From assembly GCA_022843745.1 (NCBI GenBank), contig JALHNB010000060.1, positions 1 through 39,814 on the forward strand: DNA of 39,814 nt. The letters are read 5' to 3'. Source of the stretch: Anaerolineae bacterium (GTDB taxonomy: Bacteria > Chloroflexota > Anaerolineae > Aggregatilineales > Phototrophicaceae). This document shows, in pieces, positions 15,854-24,025 of this stretch (position 1 is the stretch's first letter; each line of letters opens with the position of its first letter). The notes under the pieces were generated by a model that saw nothing but the letters and a program-made list of their open reading frames with translations, was not told the origin of the DNA and ran no database searches. Position numbers and translations under genes: made by a program.

Positions 15854-15882
15854 TTGAATCCCCTCACGCGGCGGGTTATAGT
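15854..15882 (+). promoter_or_regulatory. Promoter of the DMT transporter gene
   Basis: TTGAAT (15854-15859), 17-bp spacer, TATAGT (15877-15882), 30 bp before the ATG at 15913. Confidence 0.55.
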
Positions 15883-15912
15883 GAGGTTCGTTCAATCAAC
15901 TGAAGGGCAGCT

Positions 15913-16854
15913 ATGTCCCGTTTTTCACCCCATCTGAGAGCCGTGCTGCAAGCTGCTTTCGTCACGTTTCTGTGGTCAACCTCGTGGATACTCATCAAAG
16001 TCGGCCTGCGCGATGCAATCCCGCCGATCACCTTCGCGGGGCTGCGCTATACGCTGGCATTTCTATGTCTGCTGCCATTCGCGCTGCGTAAGCCGGAATA
16101 TCGCGCCGCTGTGCGCCAACTCAATCGAAAAAACTGGGCAATGCTGATCCCGTTGGGGCTGTTCGGCTACGCGGTGACGCAGGGTGCGCAGTTCGTCGGC
16201 CTTGACCTGCTGCCCTCGATTGCCGTCAATCTGTTATTCAGTTTCACGACTGTTTTCGTCGCCATCCTCAGCTTGCTTTTCACCAGCGAAAAGCCGACTC
16301 GCCTGCAATGGGCGGGTGTGGGCGTGTATGTGATTGGCGTGATCGTCTATTTTTTCCCGGTTAATCTGCCTGCTGGCGCACTCACCGGAGTTCTGGTCGT
16401 CCTCGTCGGCATGACCTCGAATACGATGGTTTCGTTCCTGTCCCGTTCGCTCAACCGCAGCCGGATTTTGCACCCCATCCCCATGACCGCGATCAGCATG
16501 GGCATCGGCGCATTTACGCTGCTTATCACCGGGTTGGCGACGGAAGGCTTTCCTACGATCAGCGCATCAGGCTTTGCGATCATCGTGTGGCTGGCTGTCG
16601 TCAATACCGCCTTCGCCTTCACGCTCTGGAATCTGACACTGCGTACCCTTTCCGCGCTGGAATCGAGCGTTCTGGGGAACCTTATGTTGGCGCAAATCCC
16701 CCTTCTCGCCTGGATATTTTTGGGCGAACCGATCACGCTAAAAGCCGGAATTGGCCTCATTTTCGCCGGGTTGGGGATCGTGCTGGTGCAAATGCGCGGG
16801 TTTGCGGCGCTGGCAGCACTCGCGGCTTACCGCCGGGTGCGCACGGCGGAATAA
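15913..16854 (+). CDS. DMT-superfamily (EamA) transporter
   Basis: Inner-membrane transporter or exporter of 313 residues with about ten hydrophobic segments in two EamA repeats (about 12-140 and 155-295). Typical landmarks are FLWSTSWILIKVGL in the first helix, PITFAGLRYTLAFL in the second, and LEPxx-like SSVLGNLMLAQIPLLAWIFLGE in repeat two. EamA proteins export or import metabolites such as amino acids; the substrate is unknown. GAAGGG lies about 6 nt upstream of the ATG, and the gene has its own promoter. It is a single transcription unit convergent with the 2TM protein gene. Confidence 0.92.
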   Translation: MSRFSPHLRAVLQAAFVTFLWSTSWILIKVGLRDAIPPITFAGLRYTLAFLCLLPFALRKPEYRAAVRQLNRKNWAMLIPLGLFGYAVTQGAQFVGLDLLPSIAVNLLFSFTTVFVAILSLLFTSEKPTRLQWAGVGVYVIGVIVYFFPVNLPAGALTGVLVVLVGMTSNTMVSFLSRSLNRSRILHPIPMTAISMGIGAFTLLITGLATEGFPTISASGFAIIVWLAVVNTAFAFTLWNLTLRTLSALESSVLGNLMLAQIPLLAWIFLGEPITLKAGIGLIFAGLGIVLVQMRGFAALAALAAYRRVRTAE

Positions 16855-16900
16855 CGATTTAACTTATCACTATTTACACAGCGATGGTCGCGAGTCATCC

Positions 16901-17617
16901 CTATGAATCTTCACTGCTGTCGGCAAGAGATTGATGTTTAGGCTTATCGTTTTCAATCGCTTCCTGATCGACTTCTACCAGTTCACCATCGTCATCAAGC
17001 ACATAATACACATCGCGCTTGAGCTTAGTCTTCCGCTTGGCAGGCTGCATCTGCTCAATCTCACGGCGGATTATTTCGCCTGCTTCCTGTTCGCGTTGGG
17101 CCAAACTTTGCTGCGTCGGAAACGCATGAATCGCGTGGTTAATGAGCACCACCAGCCATGCGACAGGGATAATCCCTAAGTATAAAATTTGTGATGTATT
17201 GTAAAAGATACTGTTGATAATCATATTAATAATAACGCCATTCACCATCAGGAATAAAGTGAGGTGAATAATGAACTTCATTGATGACATTCGACGCTTG
17301 TGAATGCGTTCCAAGGCTAGCGCGTATTCATTGACTCCGGCATCACTCTCCCAGCTTTCGCCGAATAGCCACGCTATTTCCTGCTGGATCTGAGGTAAAG
17401 GAGGTGACCCACGTGGTGAGGCAAAATACCATTCGATGATGCCAGACACCGCAAATAACACAGCAATGATAGTTATCGGTAGAACGCACCAACCAGCGAT
17501 CATTGTGAAAACGATGCACATACTCGCTAGAATTAGCCATAGTAGCGTGTGATTTTGGTTGCGCTGCCGCTGTTCGATACGCTGCTGCGCCAGTTCGTAG
17601 GCCGAATAATTTTCCAT
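16901..17617 (-). CDS. Four-helix membrane protein with 2TM-type domain
   Basis: A protein of 238 residues with two hydrophobic pairs: about 25-42 and 45-65, then 114-135 and 143-163. The second pair, with RIHKRRMSSMKFIIHLTLFL before it, resembles the 2TM domain found in small bacterial membrane and kinase-linked proteins. A charged segment follows, with a Lys/Arg block (AKRKTKLKRDVYYVLDDDGE) and an acidic Ser-rich tail. AAGAG precedes the ATG by about 9 nt. No catalytic motif is visible and the function is unknown. Confidence 0.75.
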   Translation of the reverse strand: MENYSAYELAQQRIEQRQRNQNHTLLWLILASMCIVFTMIAGWCVLPITIIAVLFAVSGIIEWYFASPRGSPPLPQIQQEIAWLFGESWESDAGVNEYALALERIHKRRMSSMKFIIHLTLFLMVNGVIINMIINSIFYNTSQILYLGIIPVAWLVVLINHAIHAFPTQQSLAQREQEAGEIIRREIEQMQPAKRKTKLKRDVYYVLDDDGELVEVDQEAIENDKPKHQSLADSSEDS

Positions 17618-17803
17618 GTCGAATCGTCTCTTGCCGTTACTATCTCATCATATTTTAGCAGAATTCCGCCGCGCACCTCATTTGCCCGTCACGAACGCTG
17701 ATGCTAGACTTCAATCATGCGAAATCGGGCGCACGTCCCACAGGGATTTCCTTCGCTCACCATGCGCCCCTACAAAAAATGATGTTAATGATAGGAGTGC
17801 GCT

Positions 17804-19144
17804 ATGCCTGCCAATGGCCGTTTTGTCGATGATGTCACGATTCCCGACGATACCCCAATCCTCGGTGGCACGTTATTCACCAAAACATGGTTGGTCGAAA
17901 ATAATGGCAATGTCCCCTGGAGCGCGGGTTTTCAACTGGTCAACACAGGCGGCAACCCGATGACCACCGTCACCGCCATGACACTCCCGCCCGTCCAGCC
18001 CGGTCAGCAGGCGCAGATTTCCATCGTCATGACCGCGCCAATCGCCCCCGGCACCTATTTCACCGATTGGCGTTTTCGCGATAACCAGGGCAATCTGTTT
18101 GGCGAAATTATTTATGCGCGGATTCTCGCCAAAGCCCCCTCCCCTACCGCCTTCACCAACAACAATTATTTCGTCGATGACATCACCGTCCCCGATGACA
18201 CGCCCTTCGCGCCGGAGACCTCGTTTACCAAAACGTGGCGCGTCCGCAACACGGGTACGCGAACGTGGGATGCCAACTATACGCTCAATTTTGTGGGTGG
18301 CACACTGGCTCCACGCAGCAAAACCGTGATCGTCACGCCGACTCTGCCGGGTGGCGATGTCGATATTTCCGTCAAATTTAAAGCGCCCACGCAGCCCGGA
18401 GTCTATAGCTCTGACTGGCAGATGAAAGACCGCACGGGCCAGTTTTTCGGCGTGAAGCTGTGGATGCGCATCGTTGTACCGGGATCAGCCGCGCCCGTGC
18501 CTGCTGCGCCGGGAACGTCCAGTTTCCAGCCTGTTGGAGGCACACTTGCTGCACCCGTGCCTGTTGCTCCTGCGCCAGTCTCGCCCTCCACGCAGCCGCA
18601 GATCGTGGTGCAGGCCAAAGCGCCGCATTATTCACAGCGGGATTCACGCTGGGGTGCGCGGCCTCTCGGCAATATCCCGTCCGCACCGTCGATCAGTCGC
18701 TGGGGCTGCATGATGACCTGTTTTGCGATGACGGCCAGCTCGATGGGCAATGTGATCGATCCCGCCCAACTCAACGAGCTGATGGTGCAGCGCGGCGGCT
18801 ACGTCAACGGCTATTTCACCAGTTGGAGCGCCTTGCAAAACGTCTTTAGCAATATCGTATTTGACGGCAAATTTGACCAGACACCGGACATGATTTCGCG
18901 CATTGATGCCAATTTGCAGGCGGGGCGGCCTGTCCCGGTGCTGGTCGATCTTTCACCGTCCAACGCCTACAGCGACGCGGATCAGCATTGGGTGCTGGTG
19001 GTGGGGCGCAACGGCGAGGATTTCTGGATCAACGATCCGATTGATTACACGATGGGGCCAATCTCGCTGCGGGGTCGCTATGGGCGCTCCGGCGGTTCGC
19101 TCAAGGATGCTATACATTCGGCGATCCTGTACCGGGCACGGTAA
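17804..19144 (+). CDS. Two NBR1-type FW domains plus C39-like cysteine peptidase
   Basis: A protein of 446 residues. Two Ig-like FW (NBR1 central) domains at about 7-107 and 122-226 each show the tryptophan pattern (FTKTWLVENNGNVPW...TDWRF; FTKTWRVRNTGTRTW...SDWQM). A Pro/Ala linker (227-268) leads to a papain-like C39_2 domain (about 268-446). Its candidate catalytic residues are Cys302 (RWGCMMTC), His395 (DQHWVLVVG) and Asp411 (INDP). No signal peptide or membrane helix is visible, so export is uncertain. AGGAG lies 6 nt before the ATG, supporting the start. C39-like domains cleave peptides or work as structural papain folds; the target is unknown. A minus-strand terminator overlaps the stop. 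Confidence 0.88.
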   Translation: MPANGRFVDDVTIPDDTPILGGTLFTKTWLVENNGNVPWSAGFQLVNTGGNPMTTVTAMTLPPVQPGQQAQISIVMTAPIAPGTYFTDWRFRDNQGNLFGEIIYARILAKAPSPTAFTNNNYFVDDITVPDDTPFAPETSFTKTWRVRNTGTRTWDANYTLNFVGGTLAPRSKTVIVTPTLPGGDVDISVKFKAPTQPGVYSSDWQMKDRTGQFFGVKLWMRIVVPGSAAPVPAAPGTSSFQPVGGTLAAPVPVAPAPVSPSTQPQIVVQAKAPHYSQRDSRWGARPLGNIPSAPSISRWGCMMTCFAMTASSMGNVIDPAQLNELMVQRGGYVNGYFTSWSALQNVFSNIVFDGKFDQTPDMISRIDANLQAGRPVPVLVDLSPSNAYSDADQHWVLVVGRNGEDFWINDPIDYTMGPISLRGRYGRSGGSLKDAIHSAILYRAR

Positions 19145-19169
19145 AAAGGGGAGACTTGCGATCTCCCCT
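19143..19169 (-). terminator. Rho-independent terminator for the secreted-protein gene at 19208
   Basis: An 8-bp stem AGGGGAGA/TCTCCCCT (19147-19154 and 19162-19169) with a 7-nt loop. Read on the minus strand it is followed by a run of T (complement of AAAAA at 19143-19147). It is properly placed 39 bp behind the stop at 19208. Confidence 0.75.
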
Positions 19170-19207
19170 GCCAGATGTTTGTTAAGTTGGTTTGCGATTC
19201 GTGGAAA

Positions 19208-19762
19208 TTACGACCAGAATGATTCGCATGCTGGTAGGCCGGGGTCATCACCAACCCAACGAATGAAGCTCCAGGGATTTGTTGACCAAATGTCCCAACC
19301 TACTGACCCATGAATGCCGTCCATGCTGATGTATCTGCCGGGCAGATAATAGCTGCAAAGATTGAGTGACGAAGGTGCGGGATTGACGGGTTGATAGTCC
19401 GGAGTGAACTGCATTGTGTTCTGCTTGCCCCATTCGTCAAAGCCGACGAGGGTAATCGATGACGGGCAGCCAACAACAAGCTGTGATGGGCCATAGGTAC
19501 CTGCGCCAGCTTCAATGACCTGGGCCTCGCCGGATTCGCAGGCATCTGCCAGAGCATCGGTGATGACGGACTGTTCGACTTCCCACAGCGGCTCGCCTTT
19601 AATATTCACAAACCAGCAGCCATCTTCTGTGGTGCAATATAACACGTCGCCACCGAAATGATGCACCTGATTGATACGGGCATCCGCCAGAGCGCTCGAA
19701 GCACCCAGGGCAGCGACGAATATAATCAAACATAGAACAAGTAACGATTTGCTGAAACGCAT
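19208..19762 (-). CDS. Secreted protein of unknown function
   Basis: A protein of 184 residues with a clear signal peptide (MRFSKSLLVLCLIIFVAALG..., cleavage expected after SALA near residue 26). The mature part has six Cys (YCTTEDGCWF, DACESG, VGCPSS, LNLCSYY, PACESFW), consistent with three disulfides outside the cell. It is Trp-rich near the C-terminus (WDIWSTNPWSFIRWVG). I do not recognise a family. AGGAG sits about 10 nt before the ATG and a good terminator follows. Confidence 0.8.
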   Translation of the reverse strand: MRFSKSLLVLCLIIFVAALGASSALADARINQVHHFGGDVLYCTTEDGCWFVNIKGEPLWEVEQSVITDALADACESGEAQVIEAGAGTYGPSQLVVGCPSSITLVGFDEWGKQNTMQFTPDYQPVNPAPSSLNLCSYYLPGRYISMDGIHGSVGWDIWSTNPWSFIRWVGDDPGLPACESFWS

Positions 19763-19927
19763 GTGTAAGACTCTCCTGAAGTGAGTGATTGTAACGAACA
19801 GAAATGTTTGCTTCTATGATTTCATTCTCACACAGGTTTTTGCTGAGAAAATTGAGGCATGATGCTTATAACAAAAAATTGGGAAAATTTTCGTTTTTGT
19901 AGATAGACGAGTGACAAAAGCCTGTAT

Positions 19928-22342
19928 TCAGGATAACAATTTACGCTGTGTGCGCCAGTACAGCCAACTCGCCAGGAAGATCACCAACCCACCGACCAGA
20001 AACAAGAAGTGCCGGAAAGTTGGAAAATCGGGGACGATGAGTATTTGCCCCGGATAGATTGTATTTTCGGAGTCCAGGTCGTTTGCCAGGGCGATCCATT
20101 GATAAGGCACTTCATAGCGTCGCGCGATGCTGCTCAATGCCTCGCCGACTTCAACGGTATGCACCGTGTGACCGTTCAGCACATCTGGATTCTGAATATA
20201 GCAGTCTCGTGTTGGCATGGGAATAGCCCTGGCATGAAACGGCAGAATGGACAATATTGCCGGGTCTTCGTTAATGGCGTTAATTTCGGCTAATGAGACA
20301 CCAAAACACCACGCCATAAAGACCCGACTGACGAGCATATCATCCTCATAATTCACGACTTTGTAGGGTTTATCGTGATACCAGACGAGCGTTTCCGGCT
20401 GCGCAAGGTCATAGCAGAATGTGCCGTCAATATCCAGGTCGATTGGCTGACGACTCCGGCTGTAATCGACGCGAAAATCCACTGGCTGGCGGTAACACAC
20501 GTAATTGATCGCCACGCCGTCGGCATCGTAGCATGGCGGGCGATCTGTCGGGATAACCCACCCCAAGTAGGTGGTTATGCGATTCTTTTTCGCCCAATTC
20601 GCATCCTCAATCCGGTTGGCGCAAACGTTATAGTAGTGTGAAATGTAGCCTATCTGCTGCGATCCGTAATACATCAGGCGGTGATCGACGCGGGGTTCGG
20701 ATAGCGGTTGCCCATTCACAGTTTCGTAAATCAGCGGCCTTCCGGTGGCCTCGTCATAACAGGGACGCACATTCGGGATAAATGTCGGATAACCCGTAGG
20801 CATCGCGCTGACCAGCATCGGGTTCGCTTCCAGCAAGTCCGACACACAGACATTGTACTCTTGCGAAATTTTGTACACCGTATCCTCGCGCCGGAAGACG
20901 TGGATCGGTCTATCTACATACTGCACTTCAGGTCTTTGTACAGGCGTTTTGAGGGAGCTTGAAAAATCATTGGGATAATGAAGCCGTTGTCCCGTTTCGT
21001 TATAGCAAGGCGGCGTGTCGTGCCGGACATAAAATTTAAAGTCTCCATCGGGGATGATCCTCCCATGCAATTGTTGTTGAAATTCCTCATAACAGATGTT
21101 AAAAGCCCGTTCAACGTCAAAAATGGAATCTCCCGCACGAGGCTGAATCTGAAAGTAGCAAGGCTGGGCGTTTCTCGGTATTATCAGCCAGTTATAAAAG
21201 CCCGACGAATCATAAATCCCTTTGTCCAGATACCATGAATCACCCTCATACCACGAGTCGTTTAACGGAGAAAAATGACCGTTTAAGAGCAGCAAAGTCT
21301 CTGGGCAGATGTTCGTTGAATAGGCGATAGAAGTTATATTCGTGAGAGTTGAATCAATCGAACGCGCCTCAACGTCCTGTAGACAAGACAGGAAGGGCGG
21401 GATAAACAATTCAACTTCGATCCCCAGTGGCAAATTCACAAAGTGATTGAAGCGCACTAAATCAACCAGGCAGACACCCATTTTATCAGCAATCTCTGGC
21501 AGTGTTTCTCCAGGTGCTGCGATGTAGACGGCTAAATCGCTGTAGGCTGGCTCGTCCAGACGGCGGCCTTGATTGTCATAATAACGCAGCCGTTGCCCCG
21601 CTTCGTTATAGCAAGACCTGGATTTGTTCGGGATTTCTATACTGACAGCTTCGTTGTTAGACGGCGGCCAAAAAGTATAGTTTCTCCATTGCAGAGCCGG
21701 AATCTCTTCGGGGCAAATATTGTAATGATTCACAAAAAACATAGGTGTGACATCATTCTGAGTTATTTCAATCGTTATCGTCGTAACAGACGCAGTCGGC
21801 TCTGTCCAGTTTGGGTCACACGGCGGCACGTCTTCAGGGATAAAGACATCGAGCGACATGAAGGCATAAGTTTTGTAACGTTCGAAATCGTGCAGCAGAA
21901 TATTCTCCGCCAGCAGGTCATCCATGCAAATGTTGTATCTCAGGGCAATGTCATCTAAGGTAGTCGGGCGAATATAAACCACGTCGTCCGAATAATATGG
22001 CTGCTCCAGCCACTTGCCATGTTCATAATATTTCAGGCGCGGCGGGTATCCATCGCCAAAATTCCACCCACCATACGCCTCGTCATACTGATAGCAGGCT
22101 TGACCAACAGGCAATCGTAGCTGATCTCCATAGACGATATTGTTGATGTCCAGATCAGGATTGAGCCGTAAAACCGCTTCCAGGCAGATATTGTTAAAAA
22201 GCAACATGATGTCAAGTTGATTGGGATTCTCGTCTTCGTAGTAGGCAGTGTAATAAGGATCATCAACCTGAGCGTGAACGATGGTCGCTGCAAACATAAA
22301 TAAAATCACAAGAATGCCAGATATCGAGATTAACTTTCGCAT
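19928..22342 (-). CDS. Surface protein with ten LysM-like modules, nine Cys-paired
   Basis: A protein of 804 residues with a signal peptide (about 1-24, ending VHAQ), then repeated LysM-like modules and a C-terminal membrane helix (about 776-796) followed by a basic tail. Nine modules carry a Cys in the first helix (pattern YN-I/V-C) and a second Cys about 30-50 residues later, usually in PPCY: 53/83, 139/175, 210/244, 291/320, 346/395, 417/446, 499/528, 574/604 and 679/714. The tenth module (725-771, VEVGEALSSIARRYEVPYQW...YPGQILIVP) is a canonical LysM without Cys. An extra pair (616/643) lies between modules 8 and 9. LysM binds peptidoglycan or related glycans. The pairing suggests one disulfide per module; this is inference. 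Confidence 0.88.
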   Translation of the reverse strand: MRKLISISGILVILFMFAATIVHAQVDDPYYTAYYEDENPNQLDIMLLFNNICLEAVLRLNPDLDINNIVYGDQLRLPVGQACYQYDEAYGGWNFGDGYPPRLKYYEHGKWLEQPYYSDDVVYIRPTTLDDIALRYNICMDDLLAENILLHDFERYKTYAFMSLDVFIPEDVPPCDPNWTEPTASVTTITIEITQNDVTPMFFVNHYNICPEEIPALQWRNYTFWPPSNNEAVSIEIPNKSRSCYNEAGQRLRYYDNQGRRLDEPAYSDLAVYIAAPGETLPEIADKMGVCLVDLVRFNHFVNLPLGIEVELFIPPFLSCLQDVEARSIDSTLTNITSIAYSTNICPETLLLLNGHFSPLNDSWYEGDSWYLDKGIYDSSGFYNWLIIPRNAQPCYFQIQPRAGDSIFDVERAFNICYEEFQQQLHGRIIPDGDFKFYVRHDTPPCYNETGQRLHYPNDFSSSLKTPVQRPEVQYVDRPIHVFRREDTVYKISQEYNVCVSDLLEANPMLVSAMPTGYPTFIPNVRPCYDEATGRPLIYETVNGQPLSEPRVDHRLMYYGSQQIGYISHYYNVCANRIEDANWAKKNRITTYLGWVIPTDRPPCYDADGVAINYVCYRQPVDFRVDYSRSRQPIDLDIDGTFCYDLAQPETLVWYHDKPYKVVNYEDDMLVSRVFMAWCFGVSLAEINAINEDPAILSILPFHARAIPMPTRDCYIQNPDVLNGHTVHTVEVGEALSSIARRYEVPYQWIALANDLDSENTIYPGQILIVPDFPTFRHFLFLVGGLVIFLASWLYWRTQRKLLS

Positions 22343-22507
22343 ACACCTACCCTGCCACGCCCAAAACGTTAGACAAAGGATAGCGCAGCGATTGGCATTG
22401 ATAAGATGGCGTAAGACATTCAGCGGATCACAGGAGGGTTATCGTTGATTTGACCCGACTCTCGCGAATATCTTTGGGTGAGAGTGTGACCGCTACAGCA
22501 GGTGACT

Positions 22508-23791
22508 TTAGACGGGGTTGTAGGATAAGGAAACGCGAAAGGTACTGCCCTGCCCCAAAACACTGTCCGCCGAGATCGTGCCGCCTTGCAGCTCAACCAC
22601 TCGTTTCGCAATCGCTAGCCCCAGCCCCATGCCACCCAGATGCGTGGGACGCGCGGTGTCGGCTCGGAAAAACGGCATGAAGATTGACGGCAAATCCTGG
22701 GGTGAGATGCCGATCCCAGAATCGGTAATCTCGATGATAAGCTGGTTACTCTGTTTGAACGCCCGGATTGTAACTTTCCCACCTTGCCGGGTGTAGCTCA
22801 GGGCATTTTCGACCACGTTCGTCAAGATAAGCCGCAGATTGTTGAAATTCGTCAGCAGCGGTTCGAGGTTTTCTTCAATATCCATGTTAAGCTGGATGCC
22901 TGTTTGTTCAGCTTGTTTTCGAAACTGTCTGTAGAGTGTTTGCAACAGGTCATCCGGTTTCATGGGTGACAGACTCTTGTCGAAACGCTGGTCAACGGAG
23001 GACATTGTTAAAATATCATCGATCAGGCGGTTAATACGCATCGCCTGACGCTGGATTTCATCGAGTTTTTCCTGATGGTGAGTGATGTCTTTTACGCGGC
23101 TCAATAAATAGACGTTGGTGATGATGACGGTGAGCGGCGTGCGAAAATCATGCGAAAGATTCGTGATAAGCTGCTCCAGCAAAGCGTTGCGACCCTGCTC
23201 AACAGCGAGCTTTTGACGATCTGCCTCCAACCGATTACGCTGCTGGCTGAGAAAAACGATAAACACCTCAACGAAAGCCATGAAAGTGATGAGGTCTTTG
23301 AAAATATCAACGGGTATATCGCCCATCATCAGCGCAAATGCCACCAGACCCACAAGCGTTAAGAGCGAAACCACAATCGTTTCAATCAATGTGAGGAGCA
23401 GCGACCCCAGCAGCGGCAGCAAAATGAGGTATGCGATTTCGATATGTGGTGCGCTGGACGAGATCGCATTGACGATGACCGCGATAAAACCAATGAAGAC
23501 CGTAAAAAAGCGGGCCAGGCGATAGTGCCGACTATGGTTAAACAGGTAAATGAGAAGCGCAACCCCAATGCCCATAATGATCGCATTGATTGTCCTGGAT
23601 TGATTGGGATCCGAGGACACCAGTAACTGAACCAGCACGATCACAACTGCCAGGGGCACGAAAATGACCAGGACACCGTTCAGAAGTCGGACACGATGGC
23701 GGCGCTCAGGGTCAATTAATTCCGGATGGGGTTCAATGGCAGCCTGCCACAGACGTTGGAGCCGATCCTTGTATGGGCCTCGCCGCAGCAT
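22508..23791 (-). CDS. Orphan sensor histidine kinase
   Basis: Membrane sensor kinase of 427 residues from the ATG at 23791. It has six hydrophobic segments (about 37-180) without a large extracytoplasmic loop, then a short coiled region. The HisKA domain has the H-box NLSHDFRTPLTV (His214), and the ATPase domain has N-box NVVENALSYT, G1 DSGIGI and G2 GMGLGLAIAKR. All catalytic boxes are intact. A GTG at 23806 would add five residues; GAGGGT just upstream favours the ATG. No response regulator is adjacent, and the nearest receiver protein is at 29214. Membrane-embedded sensing is likely, signal unknown. Confidence 0.92.
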   Translation of the reverse strand: MLRRGPYKDRLQRLWQAAIEPHPELIDPERRHRVRLLNGVLVIFVPLAVVIVLVQLLVSSDPNQSRTINAIIMGIGVALLIYLFNHSRHYRLARFFTVFIGFIAVIVNAISSSAPHIEIAYLILLPLLGSLLLTLIETIVVSLLTLVGLVAFALMMGDIPVDIFKDLITFMAFVEVFIVFLSQQRNRLEADRQKLAVEQGRNALLEQLITNLSHDFRTPLTVIITNVYLLSRVKDITHHQEKLDEIQRQAMRINRLIDDILTMSSVDQRFDKSLSPMKPDDLLQTLYRQFRKQAEQTGIQLNMDIEENLEPLLTNFNNLRLILTNVVENALSYTRQGGKVTIRAFKQSNQLIIEITDSGIGISPQDLPSIFMPFFRADTARPTHLGGMGLGLAIAKRVVELQGGTISADSVLGQGSTFRVSLSYNPV

Positions 23792-24025
23792 CACACCCTC
23801 AGTCACTAGTCACCGATATAAGATTAGACCTATCGAAATTGATCCACGCCTATACTGCGGTGCAAGGCTTGAACAATCGCTTATCTGCCATATTACGAGA
23901 TATTTTCTTGTATTATCCTGTTAATTATGATAATAAGCAACAACTTGACAGCGCAATTTCCAGGCCATGCGCCGTCAAATTGTCAGTTTACATCTCTACA
24001 CACCGCAATATCTGCTGCAACATGC

